Source: Agathobacter rectalis ATCC 33656 (GTDB lineage Bacteria > Bacillota > Clostridia > Lachnospirales > Lachnospiraceae). From it: a DNA stretch of 64,000 bases. The notes below the pieces were generated by a model that saw nothing but the letters and a program-made list of their open reading frames with translations, searched no databases and had not been told where the DNA came from. Each line of letters begins with the position of its first letter. Within the stretch, counting starts at the first letter, position 1. A program made the translations under genes and the position numbers. Shown in pieces: positions 27,507-36,600 of this stretch. Location of the stretch: contig NC_012781.1 of NCBI RefSeq assembly GCF_000020605.1, forward strand, positions 868,001-932,000. Direction: 5' to 3'.

Positions 27507-28193
27507 ATGACTGATAATTTAACTTTAAATATGGATGCATATCTGCCACTGCGTGATGTGGTTTTTAACACACTTCGTGAGGCAATTTTAAAGGGTGAGC
27601 TCAAGCCGGGAGAGAGACTTATGGAGCTGCAGCTTGCGTCAAAGCTTGGAGTCAGCCGTACACCTATACGTGAAGCAATCAGAATGCTTGAGCAGGAGGG
27701 GCTTGCAGTCACAATGCCGAGAAAGGGCGCAGAGGTTGCCAAGATGACTCTTAAGGATATGGAGGATGTGCTTGAGGTGAGAGAGGCTCTCGATGAGCTT
27801 GCAGCCAAAATAGCCTGTAAGAAAATCAGTGATGAGCAGCTTGCGAATCTAAAAACCATAAAGGACGAGTTCAAGAGGAGCATGGATTCAGGAGATGTGA
27901 AAAAGATAGCTGAGGAGGATGTGAAGTTTCACGATGCTATCTATGAGGCAACCAGCAATGCGAAGCTTGTATCTATGATGAACAATATCCGCGAGCAGAT
28001 GTACCGCTACAGAGTGGAGTATTTGAAGGACCCAAAGAATTATCCGATGCTTGTGAAGGAGCATGACGCCATCTACAGGGCGCTTGAGGCAAGAAATATG
28101 GAGCTTGTGACTACAGAAATGCATACGCATGTGGCCAATCAGGCGGTTGCTGTGAAGGCTGTGATACAAAAGCAGGATGAAGAGAAGAAATAA
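27507..28193 (+). CDS. GntR family transcriptional regulator, FCD type
   Basis: 228 residues. The N-terminal winged helix (about 10-75) has the GntR pattern REAILKGELKPGERL and KLGVSRTPIREAIRMLEQEG; the C-terminal all-helical FCD effector domain follows, with metal-type residues in DVKFHDAIYEAT and the H of ITEMHTHV-like TTEMHTHVANQ. FadR/FCD members sense small carboxylates or sugar acids; the ligand here is unknown. ATG 27507 follows AGGAGAAG; the upstream open frame lacks a ribosome site. A terminator follows, so it is probably co-transcribed with ispE. Confidence 0.92.
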   Translation: MTDNLTLNMDAYLPLRDVVFNTLREAILKGELKPGERLMELQLASKLGVSRTPIREAIRMLEQEGLAVTMPRKGAEVAKMTLKDMEDVLEVREALDELAAKIACKKISDEQLANLKTIKDEFKRSMDSGDVKKIAEEDVKFHDAIYEATSNAKLVSMMNNIREQMYRYRVEYLKDPKNYPMLVKEHDAIYRALEARNMELVTTEMHTHVANQAVAVKAVIQKQDEEKK

Positions 28194-28258
28194 AACAGAA
28201 ATATAACAAGATTATAGCAGACAAAGATAATAAAATACAAAATAATATAACAAAACCA

Positions 28259-28301
28259 GGGGCTGCCGGTTGCACTGACGTGTGAACGGCGGCCTTTTTT
28301 T
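28259..28301 (+). terminator. Terminator after the GntR gene
   Basis: GG(G)CTGCCGGTT...AACGGCGGCC stem with small mismatches and seven T. Confidence 0.8.
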
Positions 28302-28347
28302 AGTGGCTTAGTTAGTGGCTTAGATAATAGAAAAAAATAAGTAATCA

Positions 28348-28378
28348 GGGATATTTGCGGGCTTGTATGGTCATACTA
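28348..28378 (+). promoter_or_regulatory. Sigma-G-like promoter of the germination operon
   Basis: CATACTA at 28372-28378 is identical to the -10 consensus of the forespore factor sigma-G; GGGATA at 28348 (18-base spacer) shares the ATA half of its -35. The position argues for the ATG at 28432 as gerA start. Confidence 0.6.
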
Positions 28379-28431
28379 TATCAGGGATTTTAAATCTTAC
28401 GGGATTTATTGGGTATATAGGAGAGTTAAAG

Positions 28432-29910
28432 ATGACCACAAACATAGATGAGAACATAAAAAGCTTCAGGCAGATATATTCTGACTGCTCAGATATCAAG
28501 ATACAGGAGATGTATCTGGGGCGTGATGCTTCCATAAAGTGTTTTGTTGCATATATTGAGGTGACATGTGCAGGCTCCGGTATCAATAACAGTGCGTTTG
28601 GACGATTTACATCATACCTTGAAGGGATAGACCGGGATCAGGTTAAGGAAGTACTTGACAAAAATCAGGCAGCTCTATCCGAATTTGCGCATCTTCATAC
28701 GGTTAGAGAGGCAGCCCAGATGATGCTGACAGGAGACGTGATATTTTTTGTGGATGGCTATCCGGATGCCTTCAAGCTTCCCGACAAGGGATATCCCGCC
28801 ATGTCAATTCAGGAGATTGATTCGGAAAAGGTCATAAGAGGCTCAAATGAGGGCTTTGCTGATTCCATAAAGATAAATACTGCACTTATCAGGCGCAGGT
28901 TAAGGAGCACTCGCTTAAAGTGTAAAGAGGTGAAAAAGGGGCTTCGCGGACACAGCAATGTGGACATATTGTATGTGAGAGACCTCGTAAAACCGGGACT
29001 TGTAGAGGATGTGGAAAGGAATCTGGACAGCTATGTGATAGACCATGTGGGAGATTCGGGAGTCATTGAACAATTTGCCGAGGTGAAATGGTATTCACCG
29101 TTTCCACAGCTTCAGACCACAAAGCGGCCGGATGTGGCGGTAAATGCGCTCCTAGAAGGGCGGGTGGTGGTGCTGTGCGATAATTCACCGATAGCGATAA
29201 TACTGCCAACCACCATGAACAATTTTTTAAAAACCGCAGATGATTACTATAACAGAACGATAGCGGCAAGCTTTGCCAGGCTGATAAGGTACGTGGCTGC
29301 CTTTATGTCATTTACATTGCCGGGGCTTTATCTGGCGGTCACAAATTTTCATACACAGATACTGCCGACACCACTCATACTGGCATTTTATGAAGCCAGA
29401 CTCGGCTGCCCGTTTCCGCAGCTCATAGAGGTGCTCATGATGGAGCTGTCCTTTGAGCTGCTTCGCGAAGCCGGCATAAGACTTCCCGGAGCAATGGGAA
29501 ACACGATAGGCATAGTCGGAGGCCTCATAATCGGACAGGCAGCAGTGGATGCAAATTTAGTAAGCCCTATAGTGGTCATTCTTGTTGCATTCACCGCACT
29601 CTGTTCGTTTGCCATACCGAGCGAGGAGTTTGCATTTTCATTTAGGATACTCAAATTCGCTGTAATAATGATGTCGGCATGGCTTGGATATTTTGGATTT
29701 TTAATAAGTCTGATGGTGATACTTTTGCATCTCGCAAAGCTCAAAAGCTGTGGTTACCCATACATGATGCCATTCGTGGGCAGCGAGCTGACAGGCGGCG
29801 AGGATGAAAAGGACAGTATCATACGATTTCCGCTTCGCAGACTATGGAGGCGGCCTGTATTTGCAAGGGAAAATGAGTGCAGAAAGCTGAAAGGAAATAA
29901 GGATGACTAA
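28432..29910 (+). CDS. Spore germinant receptor subunit A (GerA family)
   Basis: 492-residue subunit of the nutrient receptor in the inner spore membrane. The N-terminal soluble part (~1-240) has RDLVKPGLVEDVERNL, and the membrane part holds family marks RPDVAVNALLEGRVVVLCD, LPGLYLAVTNFH, ELLREAGIRLPGAMGNTIGI (about residue 350) and the late YPYMMPF motif; five or six membrane segments. ATG 28432 follows ATAGGAGAG. Its end overlaps the next gene by 8 bases. Together with the GerB-GerC fusion it should form the receptor; the germinant is unknown. Confidence 0.94.
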   Translation: MTTNIDENIKSFRQIYSDCSDIKIQEMYLGRDASIKCFVAYIEVTCAGSGINNSAFGRFTSYLEGIDRDQVKEVLDKNQAALSEFAHLHTVREAAQMMLTGDVIFFVDGYPDAFKLPDKGYPAMSIQEIDSEKVIRGSNEGFADSIKINTALIRRRLRSTRLKCKEVKKGLRGHSNVDILYVRDLVKPGLVEDVERNLDSYVIDHVGDSGVIEQFAEVKWYSPFPQLQTTKRPDVAVNALLEGRVVVLCDNSPIAIILPTTMNNFLKTADDYYNRTIAASFARLIRYVAAFMSFTLPGLYLAVTNFHTQILPTPLILAFYEARLGCPFPQLIEVLMMELSFELLREAGIRLPGAMGNTIGIVGGLIIGQAAVDANLVSPIVVILVAFTALCSFAIPSEEFAFSFRILKFAVIMMSAWLGYFGFLISLMVILLHLAKLKSCGYPYMMPFVGSELTGGEDEKDSIIRFPLRRLWRRPVFARENECRKLKGNKDD

Positions 29911-31639
29911 AAATATGAGCACAAGCTACACATTTGCACAAAACGAAAGCATATCGCCCCGCCAGCTATACAGGCTATACGTCTTTAATCTGCTTGGAGT
30001 CGGCACACTGGTGCTTCCAAACAATCTGGCGAAGCTTGGAAAGTATGCTTTTATCTCAATCGCACTCGGAGTATTCATGGCATGGCTATTTATGTGGATA
30101 GTAAGCGAGGTACGTGAACGTAGGAAAACAATATATGACAGAAGCATTGATAAAACAAAATATGCGAAAATGTTAATTTATGATTTAATTATTGCAATAT
30201 ACGAGCTGTCACAGGCCGCATTTCTTGCATGGATATTTGTAAAGCTGATACGTGACAGCCTTATACCGGATGAATCATTTACAGTTGTACTCCTTGTGAT
30301 AATGGCGGTATGCGCTTATGCGCTAAGTGGCGGAGTGGAGTGCCGTGCCAGGGTATACGAGGTAGTATTTTTCTTTGTGCTGATACCGCTTGCCGCTATG
30401 CTTTTGTTTGCGCTATCGGATATGAGATTAGACTATCTGATGATTAAGGACAGAGTCGGTGTGGACTTTGGCATAGCGGATATATTTGCGGGCGCATACT
30501 ATGTGTTTGCAGCATCCATTTCCGTGTTCAATATACTGTTTGTAAGGGAACGCACTGCCTCACAGATACGAGGGAGTGTGAGTAAAGCAATATTCACATA
30601 TGCAGGCATTCTTTTTTTATTGTATGCAGTATTGCTTGGAAACTTCGGAAAATATTCACTGTCGGAAATAGAGTTTCCGGCTGTCGTACTGATGAGTGAT
30701 GTGCAGATAAAAGGCAGCTTCTTCAAGAGGGCAGATGCACTGATGCTGTCGGTGTGGTTTTTCACGTTGTTTTCAGTACTCAATATGAGCCTTTATTATG
30801 CGGTTTTAAGATGTGAGAATTTTGCTGAAAATACGAGAGAAATTATATTTACATTTAATAAAAACCGGCATTCCTGTAGCAATAAGCAATTTGGCTCTGA
30901 CAGACAGAAAAGTCATGACAAGGAAAAGAGCACTATGAGAAGCTGGTGCATCATTTTTGTCATAGCAGTCACAGTGACCTTAGCATATATTCTTGAAAGT
31001 GGAGATGAAATCGTGAAAAAATATCTTGGATTTTTAATGTGCATAGCGATACCGGTCATAGTAGTGCTGACGATAGGTCTCATGCTTACCGGCTGTAGTG
31101 CAGTGGAGCTTGAGGAGCGTTGCTTTCCGACACTTGCTGCGGTGGATGTTGTAGCTGTAGATACTGACGAAATAACCGATAAAGAAGTAACAGGTAAAGA
31201 TGTAACTGATTACAAAGAATATGTTAGCCACAGAGATGATTTGGCAAATGAAAGTAGCGGATATATAGAGTTTTATTATAACATGGACAAATCCTATGAG
31301 CCCGAATATGCAGATGATATCAAAACAGCCGTGGACAGCTTCGAGGAGCGGCTGTCACAAAAAGCCGATACCAATCATCTGAAGGTGATATTAATAGGAA
31401 AAACACTTAGAAAAGATAAAGCAGCTTATTCAGACTTCATGGAATATTGCAAGACATCAAAAAAATTTCCGAGAAACACATATGTGTGCATAGCAGATGA
31501 TATAAATGATATCTTTGATAACATGGGTGATTATTATGAGCAGAAAATAAATAAGGAGAATCATGAGGATGGTGAACCGATAATTACACTTGGCACATTG
31601 CTGGATGACTATACGAATGAAATTCATGGAGCATGGTAA
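29903..31639 (+). CDS. GerB-GerC fusion: germinant receptor subunits B and truncated C
   Basis: 578 residues. Residues ~15-395 are a GerB permease-like subunit with about ten membrane segments (start ISPRQLYRLYVFNLLGVGTL). The last segment runs straight into LMLTGCSAVELEERCFPT, which looks like the lipobox and start of a GerC lipoprotein with Cys398. The following ~180 residues match the first GerC domain (HLKVILIGKTLRKDK, KFPRNTYVCIADDI), then stop; the second half of a usual ~370-residue GerC is missing. No separate gerC lies nearby and no remnant follows the stop. Whether Cys398 is cleaved and lipidated or the fusion stays whole is unknown. Confidence 0.85.
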   Translation: MTKNMSTSYTFAQNESISPRQLYRLYVFNLLGVGTLVLPNNLAKLGKYAFISIALGVFMAWLFMWIVSEVRERRKTIYDRSIDKTKYAKMLIYDLIIAIYELSQAAFLAWIFVKLIRDSLIPDESFTVVLLVIMAVCAYALSGGVECRARVYEVVFFFVLIPLAAMLLFALSDMRLDYLMIKDRVGVDFGIADIFAGAYYVFAASISVFNILFVRERTASQIRGSVSKAIFTYAGILFLLYAVLLGNFGKYSLSEIEFPAVVLMSDVQIKGSFFKRADALMLSVWFFTLFSVLNMSLYYAVLRCENFAENTREIIFTFNKNRHSCSNKQFGSDRQKSHDKEKSTMRSWCIIFVIAVTVTLAYILESGDEIVKKYLGFLMCIAIPVIVVLTIGLMLTGCSAVELEERCFPTLAAVDVVAVDTDEITDKEVTGKDVTDYKEYVSHRDDLANESSGYIEFYYNMDKSYEPEYADDIKTAVDSFEERLSQKADTNHLKVILIGKTLRKDKAAYSDFMEYCKTSKKFPRNTYVCIADDINDIFDNMGDYYEQKINKENHEDGEPIITLGTLLDDYTNEIHGAW

Positions 31640-31690
31640 AAATTTCAAAAAGGATGAATAATCTTTTCAAATAAGGCAATACTTGTTTAC

Positions 31691-32326
31691 ATGAGAAAGA
31701 AAATAATAATAACAACCATAGCAATAATATCCCTTACGGCAGCGATAGCTGCAAAAAATCATACACCTGCCGCAAACACCAATAGTATAGCGTGTACAGC
31801 CGACATGCAAAAATCCATCGCCGGCAAAATCCTGCGTTTCCACGTGCTGGCAAACAGCGACAGCGAAGCAGACCAGAATGTGAAAAAGCAGGTGCGCGAT
31901 GCAGTAGGGGCTTACATAGAGCCATATCTGCTGGAGTGCGAGAATATCGAAGAAACCAGAGCCACCGTAAATGACCATATGGACGAAATAATAGCGGTAT
32001 CAAAGGAGACGCTTGCAGCAAACGGTTTTACATATGGCGCATCGGCAGAGCTTACACACACCGATTTCCCGGAAAAGACGTATGGGGACTATACATTTCC
32101 TGAGGGAAATTACGAGGCGCTTGAAATAACACTGGGCGATGGAGCCGGTCATAACTGGTGGTGCGTGCTGTATCCAAACATGTGCTTTAGGGGCAGTGTG
32201 TACGAGGTGGTGGAGGACGAAGCAAAGGAAAATCTTAAGGAGGTACTCACTCCGGACGAGTATGAGAGCATATTTGACAGTGGAAAATATGAAATAAAAC
32301 TAAAAATCCTTGATATTTTCAGATAA
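31691..32326 (+). CDS. spoIIR: Stage II sporulation protein R
   Basis: Secreted signalling protein made in the forespore that triggers SpoIIGA to process pro-sigma-E in the mother cell. 211 residues with an N-terminal signal/anchor (IIITTIAIISLTAAIA), the family hallmark LRFHVLANSDSEADQNVKKQ at ~50-70, and GAGHNWWCVLYPNMCF near the C-terminal third. The start has only a weak ribosome site (AAGG 13 bases upstream). It lies 51 bases after the germination gene. No clear sigma-F promoter at a usable distance. Confidence 0.93.
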   Translation: MRKKIIITTIAIISLTAAIAAKNHTPAANTNSIACTADMQKSIAGKILRFHVLANSDSEADQNVKKQVRDAVGAYIEPYLLECENIEETRATVNDHMDEIIAVSKETLAANGFTYGASAELTHTDFPEKTYGDYTFPEGNYEALEITLGDGAGHNWWCVLYPNMCFRGSVYEVVEDEAKENLKEVLTPDEYESIFDSGKYEIKLKILDIFR

Positions 32327-32433
32327 AACAGTTAGTATATTCATGCTGAAAAAATATATTAAAAGAAAATATGTGATGAGAAATTATTAAAGCGTGAATT
32401 AATTTAGATATGCAAGAGGATAAGGAGAAAGAA

Positions 32434-32877
32434 ATGACAAAGGATGTAGTAGTATCATTAAAGGGCCTGCAGCTCGCACCGGATCAGCAGTCGGATGCTG
32501 TAGAGGTGATTGCCCCGGGAGAGTATTATATAAGAAATAACAAACACTATGTGCTTTTTGAGGAGATAATGGAGGGTGAGACCCAGACACTCAAAAATAT
32601 GCTTAAATTCAATGACAATTATCTTGAGTTCACCCGCAAGGGACCTATGAGTGTACATATGATATTTGAGAAGGGAAAGAAAAACCTGACATATTATTAT
32701 ACACCGTTTGGAAGTATCCAGATAGGTATTGATGCCACAAGCATAGAGGTAAAGGAGACTGAGGACGAGATAAGGGCAGAGGTAAAGTATGCACTTGATG
32801 TCAACTATGAATTTGTAGGCGACTGTCACATCAATATAGCTGTGAAGAAAAAAGGCGCAGCAGTCAAAATTGCATAA
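32434..32877 (+). CDS. DUF1934-type beta-barrel protein
   Basis: 147 residues, soluble. It looks like the DUF1934/YwiB family, a small calycin-like barrel of unknown function: KDVVVSLKGLQL, a middle strand pair (GEYYIRNNKHYVLFEE), KNLTYYYTPFGSIQIGIDA and a final strand INIAVKKKG. ATG 32434 follows AAGGAG at proper distance; an in-frame ATG 24 bases upstream lacks one. It ends at a strong bidirectional terminator. Function cannot be inferred from context. Confidence 0.8.
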   Translation: MTKDVVVSLKGLQLAPDQQSDAVEVIAPGEYYIRNNKHYVLFEEIMEGETQTLKNMLKFNDNYLEFTRKGPMSVHMIFEKGKKNLTYYYTPFGSIQIGIDATSIEVKETEDEIRAEVKYALDVNYEFVGDCHINIAVKKKGAAVKIA

Positions 32878-32922
32878 AAGTCTGCCAAGTCTATGGGGTA
32901 AAAAATATATAAAGCATATAAA

Positions 32923-32967
32923 AAACAGAGCATGTGAGGATGAAAGCCATCCCACATGCTCTGTTTA
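32923..32967 (+). terminator. Strong bidirectional terminator
   Basis: About 20 paired bases: AAACAGAGCATGTG, a bulged A, GGATG, then CATCC and CACATGCTCTGTTT. It separates convergent genes. Confidence 0.85.
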
Positions 32968-32992
32968 TGTACATGAAAATTAAATCATGATA

Positions 32993-33526
32993 TTATTTCT
33001 GCTTAGCCTTTTTGGCAGCCTCTTTAGCAGCTTTTCTTTCAGCCTTTGCAGCCTCCTCAGCCTTGAGCTGTTCGTTGGCCTTGCTGTAGTTTTCTGCCAT
33101 TCTTGCACGGAAGCCTTTCTTCTTCTTAGGCTTCTCAAGAGGTCCTCTGATACCGCGGACAGCTGTGATGTAGATACCGCTGACAGAAGCCTTAACCTCT
33201 TTCTTTAAAGGAATCTCATCAAAGATCTGCTCGTCTGCGATAAGAGACATGACTCTTGGTCCGACCTTGGCCTTGACTACAGGAAGCTTTGAGCGGCGCA
33301 TAAGCTTTGGTGTCTGCTCAATAATCTGCTGTGGGAGACCGGCATCCTTTAGCTTCATACGCTTTTTGTCAATGATTAGCATATTGACTGTCTGTGATGC
33401 AGCAGCTATCTGTTCGTCCTGCTCTTCCTTTCTTTTTTGTGCTTTTTTACCGAGGATTGTTAATACTATAAATGCTACCACAAGCACTACTGCGATAACA
33501 ATAAGTACGATTAATGCTGGATTCAA
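32993..33526 (-). CDS. Membrane-anchored basic protein of unknown function
   Basis: 177 residues beginning at a TTG codon 7 bases after a perfect AGGAGGGA, which decides this rare start. One N-terminal membrane segment (ALIVLIVIAVVLVVAFIVL), then a coiled region, a compact middle (GPRVMSLIADEQIFDEIPLK, VSGIYITAVRGIRGPL), and a Lys/Ala/Glu-rich tail ending AKKAKQK. The bulk should be cytoplasmic. Family not recognised; the middle part appears ordered. Convergent with the DUF1934-type gene and divergent from the large GGDEF fusion gene. Confidence 0.75.
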   Translation of the reverse strand: MNPALIVLIVIAVVLVVAFIVLTILGKKAQKRKEEQDEQIAAASQTVNMLIIDKKRMKLKDAGLPQQIIEQTPKLMRRSKLPVVKAKVGPRVMSLIADEQIFDEIPLKKEVKASVSGIYITAVRGIRGPLEKPKKKKGFRARMAENYSKANEQLKAEEAAKAERKAAKEAAKKAKQK

Positions 33527-33597
33527 AACGTATCCCTCCTAAAAATTTGCTTATTTAAATTAATTCTATCAAATATGCTAAAAAAAATCAATCTTTA

Positions 33598-33627
33598 TTG
33601 CAAGAATAGGTAAAACCGTAGTATAAT
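33598..33627 (+). promoter_or_regulatory. Promoter of the GGDEF-GH53 fusion gene
   Basis: TTGCAA (33598-33603), 18 bases, TATAAT (33622-33627); start codon 50 bases downstream. Confidence 0.65.
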
Positions 33628-33677
33628 AGAACTATATTTTGGAAAAGTCTTTAGAAGACGCAAAGGGGTATTTATTA

Positions 33678-36600
33678 ATGAAGAAAATTGCTCTTTTGGC
33701 TGATGGCTGGAGAAGATATGTAATATATTCGTGGGTTGAGGGTATCATGGGAGGCTCTAAAGAGCTGGGACTGGATGTGTGCCTGTATTTTTACAACACC
33801 AACGGAACCTGGAGTCAGGATTCAAAGTTTAACAAAGGCGAGTATGCGCTGAACGATTTGCCTGATTTAAACAGTTTCGACGGAGTGGTATTTGACTGCA
33901 CCAATACGACCAACCTGGATGAGATACAGTATATGGTCAGAAAGCTTCAGTCGGTAAATGTGCCGGTAGTGAGTATCGGGTATAAGGTTGATGGGTTTTA
34001 CTATGTAGGCAACGATAATAAGAGGCTGTTTCGCAAGGTAATGGATCATATGTACTATGCGCATGGCTGCAAAAGCTTTGTGTTTGCAGGTGGTCCGCCG
34101 TATCATTATGAGAACAGAATGCGTTTTGAGGCCTTCAAGGAGGCTTTAAGTGATTATGGCATACCACTTACAGCTGATATGTACATGTTTGGTGATTTTG
34201 ATTATCAGACAGGTGTCAGGTATATGAGTGATTGGCACGAGAGCAAAAAGCCGTTACCGGATGTTTTTTTATGTGCAAATGACAATATAGCAGCAGGACT
34301 GTGTGCGACAGCAGAGGTTCTTGGATACAAGGTACCACAGGATTTTAAGGTCACAGGCTTTGACAATCTGGATAAGGCTGCGTATTTTAACCCACAGATT
34401 ACAACAGTGGATAACAACAGGGGCAATATAGGCAGAAATGCTCTTGAGATATTTAAGGCGCTTTGGAATGGCACGGGCGATGCTTCTGATAAATACCTTG
34501 ATTCTGAGTTTATCCCGGCTGAGAGCTGCGGATGCCCTAATACCGGCAGAGTGGATTATCGTAATTACATAAAGAATATTATCAAAGGCTCCGTTGCAAG
34601 AGAGCAGGAGGAGGATGCAGTAATGATCCTCCAGAAAGAGCTCGAGGAGTGCAATGAATACTATGATTTGTTTGAGAGATACTCTGACTATATACAGAGC
34701 ATGAAGTGTGACGGAGTGTATGTGGTCGGTGTTTCTGATCTGGCAGCTGCAAGGAACAATGCACACTTTAGGAAGCATGGCTATGATATTGACGACGAGG
34801 TTGTACTCTATGCGGATGACAAGGACAATGGAAAGCTTGAGTTTAAGAGTGTAAATGACCTTATGCAGTACATGCAGAGTGTAGATAAAAACACCTGCTA
34901 TATGTATTGCTCGCTGCATTTCAGGGACGAGATAGTGGGCTATGTAATACTCAGGAATCCTGAGTTTTTGTACGACCATCCTGAGCAGTTTGATATACAG
35001 TCTGCCCTGCTCAAGAGGCTTGAGAATCTTTTTAAGCAAAAGGTACTTGAGAATACAAATAATGAGCTTAAGAATCTCTACAACCATGATGCGCTCACAG
35101 GCCTATACAATCGTGTGGCATGCAATGAGATGGTCATTCCTATGTTTGCTGAGCTTGAAGCTCAAAATGTCGGCTGCACCATAGTATTTCTCGATGTGGA
35201 TGATTTCAAGGATATAAATGATACCTACGGACACCAGTACGGTGACGAGCTTTTAAAGACTGTGGCGAGGGTGCTTGATGAGCAAAAGCCTGAGGGAAGT
35301 ATGGTATATAGATTCGGTGGAGATGAATTTATCGTGTTTATCCCTGGGGACAGACATGACACTGCTGAGAAGTATATAAAGCGCGTGTATGATATCATGG
35401 AGCAGCACAGCCTGTTTATCAGTCACGGCATCATATATACGAAGCCGGGCAGTGGTAAGAGCTTTGACGATTATCTAGTAAGTGCTGACACAAAGATGTA
35501 TCAGCTTAAGCAGCAGCGCAAGCAGAAAAAGGATAGCAATTTCTTAAAGGGAGTGGATATTTCATCCGTTCCTATGATGGTTGACAATAATATACAAATA
35601 ATGGACAGGGAAGGTCATGTGTGCAGGGTATTTGATTTTTTAAAGCTGAATAATGTAAATTCAGTCCGTCTGCGCATATGGAATGAGCCTGATAAGGTGC
35701 CGGAGTCTAAGGGGTATTGCAGTCTTACATATGTTCTCGAGATGGCTCATGTCATTAAAAAATACAAAATGCATTTTCTGCTTGATTTTCATTATTCAGA
35801 TTACTGGGCAGATCCGGGACAGCAGAATAAGCCTGATGCGTGGAAGAATTTAAGCTTTGATGAGCTGAAGGAGGCAGTGCACAAGTACACATATGATGTG
35901 CTATACAGATTAAAAATCATGGATTGTGCGCCGGATATGGTTCAGATTGGCAATGAAATAAGGAGTGGTATGCTGTTTCCGGATGGTGCAGTGCCACAGT
36001 ACAGGCAGCTGGCTGCGCTTGTAAATGAGGGAATCAGAGCTGTCAGGGAGCTGCTCCCGGAGACAAAGGTCATGATTCATCTGGATCAGGGAGGCAGATA
36101 TAACTGTATTATGCCTTGGTTTGATTCTATGTTTAATGCGGGCATGCTGCCGATTGACGCGATTGGCCTTTCCTTTTATTCGTTCTGGCATGGTACCTTC
36201 ATGGATTTGAAGGATACTATGAGCAGGCTCATAAAATTATATAATCTGCCGGTTTATATTGTGGAGACAGCTCATCCGTGGAGGCATTGCAAGGGAGATC
36301 ATATCTCGAAGGAACTTATGGAGACTGCAGGCCTTGATGCAGGCAGCGCAGAGCAGAAGAAGTCTCTTGAAATAATCATGCAGATAGCAGCAGAGGTGTC
36401 AAAGGATACCGGAAAGACAGGTGTATACTACTGGGAGCCTGTCGGTGTGCCTGGTAAAGGCATGGGAACCTGGTTTGAGAATATGGGTATGTTTGACGAG
36501 CATGGCAGGGCTTTGCCGGGCTGGGATGCAATCAGGGACTTTGATCCGAAAAATCCGCCGATTAAAGAGCTTGACAAGTATATTGAATCACTTTATGAGT

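Noticed and set aside
31675-31690. Sigma-F-like element GGCAATACTT before spoIIR
   Set aside because: It would start transcription at or after the start codon; no room for a leader.
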